18,595 nucleotides of DNA from a bacterium. Its GTDB lineage: Bacteria; Actinomycetota; Humimicrobiia; Humimicrobiales; Humimicrobiaceae. Positions within the stretch are counted from its first letter, which is position 1; each line of letters opens with the position of its first letter. Positions 6,794-16,494 of the stretch are shown here, piece by piece. The stretch lies in NCBI GenBank assembly GCA_030611285.1, contig JAUWQC010000003.1, positions 1 to 18,595 on the forward strand, read 5' to 3'. Below the pieces are notes generated by a model, which was given only the letters and a program-made list of their open reading frames with translations, made no database searches and was not told where the DNA came from. The position numbers and the translations under genes were made by a program.

Positions 6794-7603
6794 ATGTTTT
6801 TAAATTTTACACAAAAAAAGAAAAAAGTTCTTTTATTTTTTATAAATATATTTATATGTGTTGCCATCATTTTATTAGTGTCTCCTTTAGTCAGCTGCGG
6901 AGCTTCTGGTACAGTTGATGAGATGAAGATTGCCGCTGATAGTAAAAAACTTATGGTCGGAAGTGATACTACTTATAAGCCTTTTGAATTTAAAGAAGAT
7001 GGAAATGTTGAAGGTTTCGATATAGATATTGCCAGAGAAATAGCAAAAAGAATGGATAAAGAGATAGAGATAATACCTATTACGTGGGACAGCACTTACC
7101 AGATTCCAGAAGATTTAAAGTTAGATATGATAATTTCAGCTGTTCCAATAACTGATGAAAAAGAAAATATGGTTGATTTTTCCAGTCCTTATTTTGTAAT
7201 GGAATATATGTTGGTTACTTTAAGCGAAACTGATATTAAAATTAAGGAAGATTTAAATGGTAAGGTTATTGGAATTTTAAAAACCGAAAAAAATTGTCTA
7301 AGCGAAGATTATTTGCTTAATTATAAAATTGAAAGTTATGATGATATTTTGACAATGTTCGATAACCTTGGAAACAAAAATGTTGATGGGGTCTTAATCT
7401 CGCTGCCTATCGGCGTTAATATGCTGCTTGAAAATAAAGGAATTTATATTGTACTGGAAGTTGTAAAATCTAATAAAGAATTTGGCATTGTATTCAGTAA
7501 AGGAAGTGCTTTAAAGGAAGAAGTTAATAGAATCTTAGAAGAAATTAAAGAAGACGGCACTTATGATGATATTTACAATAAGTGGTTTAATTATAACTTT
7601 TAA
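6794..7603 (+). CDS. Substrate-binding lipoprotein, amino-acid ABC transporter type (SBP_bac_3)
   Basis: A 269-aa extracellular binding protein. The signal peptide has a Lys-rich n-region (KKKK at 8-11), a hydrophobic stretch at about 12-30 and a lipobox LVSC ending at Cys35, so it is a predicted membrane-anchored lipoprotein. The mature part follows the periplasmic binding protein family 3 pattern: LMVGSDTTYKPFEFKEDGNV, then GFDIDIAREIAKRM, DMIISAVPITDEK, and a C-terminal GTYDDIYNKWF. Family members bind polar amino acids or similar small ligands and hand them to an ABC permease. No permease or ATPase gene is adjacent; the next gene is a rhodanese remnant. It may work with a distant transporter or as a sensor ligand-binder. 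The ATG has no strong ribosome binding site. Confidence 0.9.
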   Translation: MFLNFTQKKKKVLLFFINIFICVAIILLVSPLVSCGASGTVDEMKIAADSKKLMVGSDTTYKPFEFKEDGNVEGFDIDIAREIAKRMDKEIEIIPITWDSTYQIPEDLKLDMIISAVPITDEKENMVDFSSPYFVMEYMLVTLSETDIKIKEDLNGKVIGILKTEKNCLSEDYLLNYKIESYDDILTMFDNLGNKNVDGVLISLPIGVNMLLENKGIYIVLEVVKSNKEFGIVFSKGSALKEEVNRILEEIKEDGTYDDIYNKWFNYNF

Positions 7604-7663
7604 GCGCCAGGCTATTTTTTTTATTTTTCTAAAATAAAACAATTTTTGCATTCAATTGCTGGT

Positions 7664-10005
<2,342 letters not shown>

Positions 10006-10025
10006 TTTTTTATAAGTTTTTAAAT

Positions 10026-10799
10026 ATGACTGGCAATAAATTAAAAGAGAAAAATTCAACAGAAAAACAGTACAATGTTTTAAATATAAAGTGGAATGCC
10101 CTTGATGCTGTAATCTCCTTAATATTTTTAACGGTTGTACTTGTAGGCATTTATTTTGGTTCTGCAAAACTGTTTGAGGTACTGGCCGGCAAGCAATTTT
10201 TTAACTCTTCTAATATGGGCAATATAAGTTTTACTGTGTTATATGGAATTCAGATAGTGCTTATGCTGGGGGTGGTCTGGTTTTTTGCCATATTCTGGAG
10301 GAAGGCAAGTTTTAGGGATCTGGGACTGAGGTATTACAGTATCGCAAGAACCATCTGGTACTCTTTTCTTTCACTGCTTGCTATTTTTTTTGTCAGCTTC
10401 CTGTATGTGTTTTTAATGAATTCACTGTTTGGGATAGAAGCCCCTGCAAGCAAGATTGAAATACTGGTCGAAAACAGAAGCATATCAAGTAATATTCTGT
10501 TTGTAGTAGTGACGGTGATTGCCCCTTTTAGCGAAGAAGTTTTTTTCAGGGGATTCTTGTACTCAGCGTTTAAGAAAAGCTGGGGGGTCAATGTTGCCCT
10601 GCTTTTGTCCTCTTTTTTATTTGCTATAGTTCACCTGGAATTATATGCTTTCATACCTCTTGTGATTATTGGCTGGCTTCTGGCTTATTTATTTGAAAAG
10701 ACAAAATCTTTGATTCCAGCAATATTCCTGCATGGAGTGTACAACCTTATTCTAATATTGATTTTAATGAGAGAGATTGAAATTATAAAAATGTATTAA
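10026..10799 (+). CDS. CPBP-family intramembrane metalloprotease
   Basis: A 257-aa polytopic membrane protein of the CAAX protease/bacteriocin-processing (Abi) superfamily. Hydrophobic segments lie near 25-48, 70-92, 108-132, 155-170, 188-204, 208-224 and 229-248. The active-site signature is complete: SEEVFFRG with Glu170, Glu171 and Arg175, then His203 in FAIVHLE, and His236 in FLHGVYNL. Members cleave within the membrane; some process prenylated proteins or bacteriocin leaders, and others give self-immunity, but most are unassigned. It sits 20 bases after ligA and may share its transcript. A link to the RiPP-like locus about 7.5 kb away is possible in principle, but nothing in the sequence supports it. 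No clear ribosome binding site precedes the ATG. Confidence 0.9.
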   Translation: MTGNKLKEKNSTEKQYNVLNIKWNALDAVISLIFLTVVLVGIYFGSAKLFEVLAGKQFFNSSNMGNISFTVLYGIQIVLMLGVVWFFAIFWRKASFRDLGLRYYSIARTIWYSFLSLLAIFFVSFLYVFLMNSLFGIEAPASKIEILVENRSISSNILFVVVTVIAPFSEEVFFRGFLYSAFKKSWGVNVALLLSSFLFAIVHLELYAFIPLVIIGWLLAYLFEKTKSLIPAIFLHGVYNLILILILMREIEIIKMY

Positions 10800-10831
10800 T
10801 AGGGAAAAATATTTGTTAAAATGTTATGAAA

Positions 10832-10880
10832 ACCCGCCAGGAACCTCCCGTCCGCTTGCGACGGGGATGAATTGGCCGGT
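10832..10880 (+). ncRNA. Structured hairpin element, copy 1 (upstream of gatC)
   Basis: The core CCTCCCGTCCGCTTGCGACG followed by GGGATGAATTGG matches the element at 15633-15677. An inner stem CCCGTC/GACGGG encloses the loop CGCTTGC. An outer stem ACCCGCCA (10832-10839) pairs with TGGCCGGT (10873-10880) with one mismatch. The G/C content stands out from the surrounding A/T sequence. It lies 43 bases before gatC, in the gap after the CPBP gene, so it could be a leader element of gatCAB or a stranded transposon end. The paired copies suggest a conserved fold, but no function is known. Confidence 0.45.
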
Positions 10881-10922
10881 ATAGATTGTTAGTACCTGTG
10901 ATTCTTCAAAAAAGGATAGTTT

Positions 10923-11210
10923 ATGGAAAGAATTTCTAAAGATGATGTGAAGCGTGTAGCAGAACTGGCGGAACTGGAATTTGGTGAAAAGGATATAGAA
11001 AAAATTGCCTCTCAACTGGACAGGATACTGGACCACGTTGCAAATGTAGGCAGTGCAAATACCGAAGGAATTCCGCCGACATCACATATACTGGATATAA
11101 AAAATGTTTTCAGGGAGGATATGGCAGAAGAGTCAGTTACTCAGGAGTCCGCGCTTAAAAATGCCCCCGATGAGGCAAATGATGGCTTTAAAGTGCCAAA
11201 GATAGACTAG
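10923..11210 (+). CDS. gatC: Asp-tRNA(Asn)/Glu-tRNA(Gln) amidotransferase subunit C
   Basis: The small subunit that wraps around GatA and stabilises the GatCAB complex. Its 95 aa are typical of the family. It opens with ISKDDVKRVAELAELEF, followed by LDRILDHVANV and a central PPTSHILDIKNVFRED, and closes with NAPDEANDGFKVPKI, all hallmark GatC segments. The ATG follows AAAGGATAG within a usable distance. gatA begins 12 bases after the stop, so the two are co-transcribed. Confidence 0.95.
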   Translation: MERISKDDVKRVAELAELEFGEKDIEKIASQLDRILDHVANVGSANTEGIPPTSHILDIKNVFREDMAEESVTQESALKNAPDEANDGFKVPKID

Positions 11211-11222
11211 TAAGGAGGAATT

Positions 11223-12680
11223 TTGGAAATTCATTATCTTACTGCTCACCAGCTTAAAGACAGGCTGGAAAAAGGGCAGATATCCTGCACTGAGATTGTT
11301 AAGAGTATCTATTTAAGAATTGAAGAGGTTGAGGACAGGCTAAATTCATATATCAGACTGGAGAAGGAAAGTGCCTTATCCAGGGCAGGGGAAGTAGATA
11401 AGCTTATAAGCGCCGGAAGTGATATAGAAGATTTTATGGGCATGCCAGTTGCTGTAAAAGATAATATATGTACCAAAAATATAACTACAACCTGCGCATC
11501 CAGAATTTTAGAAAACTATATCCCTATATATAATGCTACGGTAATTGACAGACTGGAAAGCCGGAATTATATACTGGCTGGAAAGGCAAATATGGATGAG
11601 TTCGCAATGGGCTCATCCAATGAGAACTCCTATTTTGGTACTGTTAAAAACCCATGGGATACTGACAGGGTTCCGGGTGGGTCCAGCGGCGGACCTGCAG
11701 CCTGTGTTGCAGCAGGTGAAGCTGTATGCTCACTGGGATCTGATACCGGCGGCTCGATAAGGCAGCCTGCATCTCTTTGCGGCGTTGTCGGATTTAAACC
11801 CACATACGGGATGGTGTCCAGGTATGGACTGGTAGCGTTTGCGTCTTCCCTTGACCAGATAGGGCCGATTACAAGAGATGTTGAAGATTGCGCAGCGATG
11901 CTTAATATAATCTGCGGCCATGACAGAAAAGATTCCACCTCTATAAATATGGAGGTTCCGGACTATAAAAGCTTCCTTAAGGCAGACATAAAAGATATGA
12001 GAATCGGGGTTCCAAAGGAACTGATGGTTGAAGGTATCGACCGGGAAGTAAAAGAAGCAGTTTACAGGACCATCAAACTGGTCGAAGATATGGGCGGCAT
12101 AGTTGAAGAAATCTCACTACCCAACCTGGAATATGCGCTGAGTGTGTATTACATTATTGCCCCTTCTGAAGCCAGTTCAAACCTTTCAAGATTTGATGGA
12201 GTAAGATATGGATACAGGAACGTGGAAGCGGAGTCCTTAAGGGAAATGTACCGCAGAAGCAGGGCAGAGGGATTTGGAGATGAGGTTAAAAGAAGAATAA
12301 TGATAGGAGCCTACTGTCTGTCAGCAGGATATTATGATGCGTATTATGAGAAGGCGCAGAGAGTAAGAACGCTCATTATAAATGATTTTAAAAAAGCTTT
12401 TAAAAAATTTGATGTTCTAATCTCCCCGACATCGCCTACTACGGCTTTTAAGATTGGAGAGAAGATAGAAGATCCATTGACTATGTATCTTTCAGATATC
12501 TGCACTATACCGGTAAATCTGGCAGGGCTGCCGGCAATTTCAATTCCCGCAGGGCTGTCCGGTGGTAAATTGCCCATTGGATTGCAGATTATTGGAAACG
12601 TGTTGAGAGAGGATAATGTGCTTAAGGTAGCTTACAGTCTGGAGAAGGCAATAGGCTTTACCTGTAGGCCGGGGTTATAG
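11223..12680 (+). CDS. gatA: Asp-tRNA(Asn)/Glu-tRNA(Gln) amidotransferase subunit A
   Basis: The glutaminase subunit, which hydrolyses glutamine and channels ammonia to GatB. The 485-aa amidase-signature protein shows the complete Ser-cisSer-Lys triad: Lys79 in VAVKDN, Ser154 in PGGSSGGP and Ser178 in [10 protein letters not shown], the same spacing as in characterised GatA proteins. The start is TTG at 11223, four bases after AGGAGG (11213-11218), the best ribosome binding site in this operon, so the TTG is well supported. The C-terminal block [20 protein letters not shown] is also typical. Confidence 0.97.
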   Translation: MEIHYLTAHQLKDRLEKGQISCTEIVKSIYLRIEEVEDRLNSYIRLEKESALSRAGEVDKLISAGSDIEDFMGMPVAVKDNICTKNITTTCASRILENYIPIYNATVIDRLESRNYILAGKANMDEFAMGSSNENSYFGTVKNPWDTDRVPGGSSGGPAACVAAGEAVCSLGSDTGGSIRQPASLCGVVGFKPTYGMVSRYGLVAFASSLDQIGPITRDVEDCAAMLNIICGHDRKDSTSINMEVPDYKSFLKADIKDMRIGVPKELMVEGIDREVKEAVYRTIKLVEDMGGIVEEISLPNLEYALSVYYIIAPSEASSNLSRFDGVRYGYRNVEAESLREMYRRSRAEGFGDEVKRRIMIGAYCLSAGYYDAYYEKAQRVRTLIINDFKKAFKKFDVLISPTSPTTAFKIGEKIEDPLTMYLSDICTIPVNLAGLPAISIPAGLSGGKLPIGLQIIGNVLREDNVLKVAYSLEKAIGFTCRPGL

Positions 12681-12767
12681 CAGATTACCAGGTGTTTTTA
12701 TCAGCTTATGCAAGATTGTTTTTTTTAAATTAATAAATAAATATTATATCATATCTGGACTGGGAAA

Positions 12768-14219
12768 ATGAAAAACGAATATGAACCGGTTATAGGCTTA
12801 GAGACCCATGTTGAACTTTATACCAATACCAAGATGTTTTGCGGGTGCAGGCTTTCATTCGGTGAGGAGAAAAATATATATACTTGTCCTGTATGCCTTG
12901 GACATCCGGGGTCACTTCCAGTTATAAATAAAAAGGCAATTGAATATGCCGCAAAGATTGCTCTGGCACTAAATTGTAAGATTAAAAGATATACTATCTT
13001 CCACAGAAAAAATTATTTTTATCCTGATATGCCCAAAAATTACCAGATTTCACAGTATAACCTGCCTCTGGGAGTCGGAGGCTACCTTGATGTTGATATG
13101 GGTGCCTATATAAGGAGAGTGAGAATAACAAGAGTGCATATGGAGGAAGATACGGGAAAACTCTTGCATAAGGGAACAACAGGAAGAATAAGTGAATCTG
13201 AAGCCAGTATAGTTGATTTTAACCGTGCCGGGACTCCTCTTATAGAAGTTGTTACTGAGCCGGATATAAGATCGCCCGGGGAAGCAAAGGAATATATGAT
13301 AATCTTGAGGAATTTAATTCTGTTTCTGGATGTTAGCAATTGCAGTATGGAAGAAGGGAGCTTGAGGTGTGATGCCAATGTTTCTGTAAGAAAAACAGGT
13401 GAAGATAAAATTGGCACAAAGACCGAGATTAAAAATTTAAACTCCTTTAAATTCCTGCAGAAGGGTCTGGAATATGAATTTAAAAGACAGATTAAAGTTC
13501 TGGAGGCCGGCGGTGAAGTAATTCAGCAGACAAGGCATTATGACAGTAAAACAGGAACCACCAAAGTCCTGCGTTCTAAAGAAGAAGCACATGACTACAG
13601 ATATTTTCCGGAGCCTGATCTGGTTCCTATTTATATAGAGGATAAGATGATAGAAGATATTAGAAAGACAATTCCTGAGCTGCCTTCTGTAAAAGCTAAA
13701 AGGTTTGAGAAGCAGTACGGCCTACTCAAACATGACAGTAGCTTTCTGGCTAATAATAGAGATCTGGCAGATTATTTTGAGCAGTGCTGCAGGTATTATA
13801 ATAATGCTAAAAATATTGCCAAATGGATAATGAGTAACTTCAGCGCACTTCTAAATAAAGAAAAAATGACTATTAAAGATAGCAGGGTAACTCCTGAGAA
13901 CCTCTGTAAGATGATGGAAATAATCGATAAGGGCAAAATCAGTTCTAAAATAGCCAAATTGGTATTTGAAGAGATGTTCAGCACCGGAAAGAACCCACAA
14001 AAGATTATTGAAGATAGGGGGCTGGAGCAGATAAGTGATGAAGGTTTGCTGGAAGTAATTATTGAAGATGTCATTAAAGATAATCCCGGTCCGGTGGAAC
14101 AGTTTAAGGAGGGCAAGGATAAAGCTATAGGCTTTTTAATTGGAAGAGTAATGGCCAAAACCAAAGGCAAGGCAAATCCCGGAATGGTAAATGAGATCAT
14201 AATTAAAAAATTAAGTTGA
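12768..14219 (+). CDS. gatB: Asp-tRNA(Asn)/Glu-tRNA(Gln) amidotransferase subunit B
   Basis: The kinase/transamidase subunit, which activates mischarged Glu-tRNA(Gln) or Asp-tRNA(Asn) and adds ammonia. Its 483 aa match the family. The N-terminal signature is VIGLETHVEL, followed by the cysteine-rich stretch MFCGCRLSFG ... TCPVCLGHPGSLP with Cys25, Cys27, Cys40 and Cys43. Then come NYFYPDMPKNYQISQY and a conserved HMEEDTGKL block. The C-terminal YqeY-like tail ends in LIGRVMAKTKGKANPGMVNE. It is separated from gatA by 87 A/T-rich bases and has only a weak ribosome binding site (GGGAAA before the ATG). With gatC and gatA it forms a complete GatCAB, implying that the organism makes Gln-tRNA, Asn-tRNA or both by the indirect route. 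Confidence 0.97.
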   Translation: MKNEYEPVIGLETHVELYTNTKMFCGCRLSFGEEKNIYTCPVCLGHPGSLPVINKKAIEYAAKIALALNCKIKRYTIFHRKNYFYPDMPKNYQISQYNLPLGVGGYLDVDMGAYIRRVRITRVHMEEDTGKLLHKGTTGRISESEASIVDFNRAGTPLIEVVTEPDIRSPGEAKEYMIILRNLILFLDVSNCSMEEGSLRCDANVSVRKTGEDKIGTKTEIKNLNSFKFLQKGLEYEFKRQIKVLEAGGEVIQQTRHYDSKTGTTKVLRSKEEAHDYRYFPEPDLVPIYIEDKMIEDIRKTIPELPSVKAKRFEKQYGLLKHDSSFLANNRDLADYFEQCCRYYNNAKNIAKWIMSNFSALLNKEKMTIKDSRVTPENLCKMMEIIDKGKISSKIAKLVFEEMFSTGKNPQKIIEDRGLEQISDEGLLEVIIEDVIKDNPGPVEQFKEGKDKAIGFLIGRVMAKTKGKANPGMVNEIIIKKLS

Positions 14220-14307
14220 TTATGTGCCAAAAATTAATATAATCTTAATTTTGATAAAGGTTAATTTTTAAAAAATATTTAATTATAAGTTTATGCCTGG
14301 AGTTGGT

Positions 14308-14335
14308 TTGACTGCAAGTGCCATGCTTGTATATT
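14308..14335 (+). promoter_or_regulatory. Putative sigma-70 promoter of the phosphofructokinase gene
   Basis: TTGACT (14308-14313) and TATATT (14330-14335) are separated by 16 bases; an overlapping -10 TATTGT would give 18. This is one of few near-consensus pairs in the window. Transcription would start near 14342, leaving a leader of about 55 bases that ends in the ribosome binding site GAGGAG before the ATG at 14396. Confidence 0.5.
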
Positions 14336-14395
14336 GTAAATAAATTATTAATTTTATTATTATTAACATTAACACGGTAGATAGAGGAGATAAAA

Positions 14396-15427
14396 ATGAT
14401 AAAGAAAATAGGTGTTTTATCTGGCGGAGGAGATTCTCCAGCAATAAATGCAGCTATAAGAGCAATTTATCTAAAGGCATCTGAGTATGGATATAAAGTA
14501 ATCGGGATTAAAAATGGATGGGAAGGCCTGGTTAAAGGCAATATAGTAGAACTGGACAGGGAATCAGTTTCAGGGATACTGGGAGAAGGCGGTACCATAA
14601 TTGGAACATCAAGGACTAATCCTTTCAAGATAGAAAATGGAGTTGAAAAGGTTAAAGAGAATATAAAAAAGTTTGAGTTGGATGCCATAATAACTATTGG
14701 CGGAGATGATACTAATGGAGTTATAACCAGGTTGGCCCAGTATGGAATAAAAGGTGTTGGTGTTCCTCAGACTATAGATAATGATATTGCTCATTCTGAC
14801 TATGCCATAGGTTACGGCTCTGCGCTGGAAGTTGTAACTGATTGTATTGATAAGCTTCACACCACAGCATCTTCACATAATAGAATAATGGTGGTAGAAG
14901 TTATGGGAAGAGATGCAGGTTGCCTTGCCCTGAATGGAGGGATTGCTGGTGGAGCTGATGTTATTTTAATTCCTGAGGTGGCTTTTGACTATGATGAAAT
15001 AGTGAATGTTATTGAAAAAAGAAGAGAAAGAGGCAAGAACTTTAGTATAATCGTAGTTGCTGAAGGAGCAAAGCCAGCTGAAGTTAAAAAGCAGGTAGCA
15101 ACTTCTAGAGAAGTTGACAGTTTTGGCCATGTGCAGCTTGGCGGAGTAGGCAATGTCATTGCCAGGGAAATTGAAAAAAGGACCGGCTATGGGACCAGAG
15201 TAATGATACTTGGCCACTTGCAAAGAGGCGGAAGACCGTCCGCTTTTGATAGGATTGTTGCTACCAGGCTGGGAGTAAAAGCTGTAGAATTAGTCCATGA
15301 AGGACAATTTGGCCAAATGGCAGTTATGGAAAATGGTGCAATAACATCAGTTCCTCTGGAGAAGGCTATAAAAGAAGAGAAGCCAATGGATCAGGAACTT
15401 TATGAATTGTCTAAACTCTTACATTAA
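14396..15427 (+). CDS. pfkA: 6-phosphofructokinase, GGDD type (ATP or pyrophosphate donor unclear)
   Basis: Phosphorylates fructose 6-phosphate in glycolysis. The 343-aa protein has the PFK core: VLSGGGDSPAINAAIR at 7-22, IGGDDT at 101-106, TIDND at 126-130 with the catalytic Asp128, MGRDAG, and a GGRPSAFDR block near the C terminus. The donor-site residue after GGD is Asp105, as in pyrophosphate-dependent enzymes, whereas ATP enzymes usually have Gly. The other diagnostic position is Gln125 in GVPQTIDND, neither the Gly of typical ATP enzymes nor the Lys of PPi enzymes. The phosphate donor therefore cannot be decided. The ATG follows AGAGGAGATAAAA, a good ribosome binding site. It has its own putative promoter and no obvious operon partner. 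Confidence 0.93.
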   Translation: MIKKIGVLSGGGDSPAINAAIRAIYLKASEYGYKVIGIKNGWEGLVKGNIVELDRESVSGILGEGGTIIGTSRTNPFKIENGVEKVKENIKKFELDAIITIGGDDTNGVITRLAQYGIKGVGVPQTIDNDIAHSDYAIGYGSALEVVTDCIDKLHTTASSHNRIMVVEVMGRDAGCLALNGGIAGGADVILIPEVAFDYDEIVNVIEKRRERGKNFSIIVVAEGAKPAEVKKQVATSREVDSFGHVQLGGVGNVIAREIEKRTGYGTRVMILGHLQRGGRPSAFDRIVATRLGVKAVELVHEGQFGQMAVMENGAITSVPLEKAIKEEKPMDQELYELSKLLH

Positions 15428-15632
15428 TCAATTTTCCAAAATAGATACTTCCAATAGATGATATTTTTTATAATCCTTGATTTATATAACAAATCAAAAA
15501 CCTTTATTTTCAATTACATTTTATTTTAATCTCTCAATAAGTCAAAATTGTATAATAATGAATATCAAATATAATGAACACCTGATGGTATTTTTGTGGT
15601 ATAATAAAAATAACAGTAAGGTTATTCAAGAG

Positions 15633-15677
15633 TTGCCGAGAAAACTCCGTCTGCTTGCAGCGGGGATGAATCGGTAA
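15633..15677 (+). ncRNA. Structured hairpin element, copy 2
   Basis: The inner stem CCG(T)CTGC-TT-GCAGCGG is followed by GGATGAATCGG. The outer stem TTGCCGA (15633-15639) pairs with TCGGTAA (15671-15677). Compared with the copy at 10832-10880, the GCTTGC loop region and GGGGATGAAT are identical, while both stem sides change together, which keeps pairing. This pattern suggests selection on an RNA or single-stranded DNA fold. Since it lies just before a TnpB-like fragment, it may come from an IS200/IS605-type element (subterminal hairpin or omega-RNA); that link is an inference. Confidence 0.45.
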
Positions 15678-15679
15678 AA

Positions 15680-15769
15680 AATACGCTGGGGCACAGCGGA
15701 ATTAACGCCTGTGGAGTTGAAGGGTTGCCTTCGACATTGAAGCAGGAAAAAGAATGCTTGGTAAACTAA
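15680..15769 (+). pseudogene. tnpB: Possible decayed C-terminal end of a TnpB-type (IS200/IS605) gene
   Basis: In one frame the sequence reads NTLGHSGINACGVEG and then LPSTLKQEKECLVN before a TAA at 15767-15769. Many TnpB proteins end in a poorly conserved tail of this kind, with a GHxGINACG-like stretch followed by a KQE motif; I rely on recall of that pattern, not on a search. No nuclease motifs, zinc-finger cysteines or upstream body of TnpB remain. If correct, almost the whole element has been deleted and only the 3' end is left. Confidence 0.45.
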
Positions 15770-15945
15770 GCGGGAGCCGCAGGGCTTGCTCTGTGGAGTG
15801 TTACTGTTAAATAATGTGTTAATGGAATAAGTCTGAAATTTTTTTTGGTTAACCTTCTAAATTAAAATCAGCATTTTTATGCATTATTTATATTATTTCT
15901 GTTTTTTGTTTAAAGGTGATTTTTAATAAGTGAAAGGAAATCAAG

Positions 15946-16293
15946 GTGAATAAAAGACTATATGTAGGAAATCTGGAGTACTCTACTACAGATAAAGAAC
16001 TGGAGGAACTGTTCTCCAGTGAAGGTAAGGTAACTTATGCAAAAGTAATTAGAAGTCTGGATGGTCGATCAAAAGGCTTCGGGTTTGTGGAAATGGAAAC
16101 TGATGAAGAAGCAACAAAGGCTATGGAAAAGTTTAACCAGAGTGATTTTAAGGATAGGAAACTTTTAGTAAATGAAGCCAGACCTCAGGAAAATAGGAGT
16201 TTTAGTGGAAATAGAAGAAGTGGTAATTACCGGAACACACCCAAAGATGATCTTAATTATAAGTTAAGAAAATTAAGAAAAAGGTTTAGGTAG
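15946..16293 (+). CDS. Small RRM-domain RNA-binding protein
   Basis: A 115-aa protein with a single RNA recognition motif. RNP2 is LYVGNL at 5-10 and RNP1 is KGFGFVEM at 43-50, including the aromatic residues that stack on RNA bases. The tail from about 80 onward is rich in Arg, Asn, Ser and Gly and ends in a basic KLRKLRKRFR, probably a nonspecific RNA-binding extension. Bacterial proteins of this type are often cold-induced and act as RNA chaperones. The GTG start follows AAAGGA by seven bases. The 5' leader is long and AT-rich, which would fit post-transcriptional control but is not evidence for it. The sigma factor gene lies downstream on the same strand after a 200-base gap. Confidence 0.92.
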   Translation: MNKRLYVGNLEYSTTDKELEELFSSEGKVTYAKVIRSLDGRSKGFGFVEMETDEEATKAMEKFNQSDFKDRKLLVNEARPQENRSFSGNRRSGNYRNTPKDDLNYKLRKLRKRFR

Positions 16294-16445
16294 TTTTCTT
16301 AGAATTCCCAGTTATGGTAAGATTCTGCAAGCAATTTTATCCACAATCCTGAATTAGGTATTTATTTAAATGCGTTTTTTAAAATTATTCTATTAATTTA
16401 TACTGGGTAAAAATCAAAAAGTTTAGATTATTTATAAGGATTAGG

Positions 16446-16494
16446 GTGATTAAAAATTAAAAGAGGAGTAGAGTTTAAATTAGAAGAAGTAAAG
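16446..16494 (+). other. Probable displaced 5' end of the sigma factor gene (frameshift at an A5 run)
   Basis: A good ribosome binding site AAGGA (16436-16440) stands five bases before GTG at 16446. That frame stops at once: GTG ATT AAA AAT TAA. Removing one A from the A5 run at 16452-16456 would give [16 protein letters not shown] in frame with the sigma gene at 16495. This resembles the usual start of principal sigma factors (a lysine/glutamate-rich helix before LISKGK). The base is therefore either a sequencing or assembly error, a real frameshift, or a site of transcriptional slippage. Confidence 0.55.

Larger units (their letters stand above)
15428..15945 (+). other. 518-base intergenic region with transposon-like remnants
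   Basis: The first 200 bases are AT-rich with no supported gene; an open stretch of 66 codons at 15477-15677 has no ribosome binding site and its end overlaps the structured hairpin. From about 15630 to 15810 the base composition shifts sharply to G/C-rich. This part contains the hairpin element (15633-15677), a TnpB-like C-terminal fragment, and two more small hairpins: GAAGG/CCTTC near 15719-15732 and CAGGGC/GCTCTG near 15779-15792. The last 130 bases are AT-rich leader of the RRM gene. Confidence 0.5.

Noticed and set aside
14226..14275. AAAAATTAA ... TTAATTTTT inverted repeat after gatB, considered as a terminator
   Set aside because: Pure A/T arms with a long spacer occur by chance in this composition; no T-run placement fits a terminator.
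15477..15677. 66-codon open frame in the pfkA-RRM gap
   Set aside because: No ribosome binding site, AT-driven composition in its first half, and its end is read through the conserved hairpin element; more likely noncoding.
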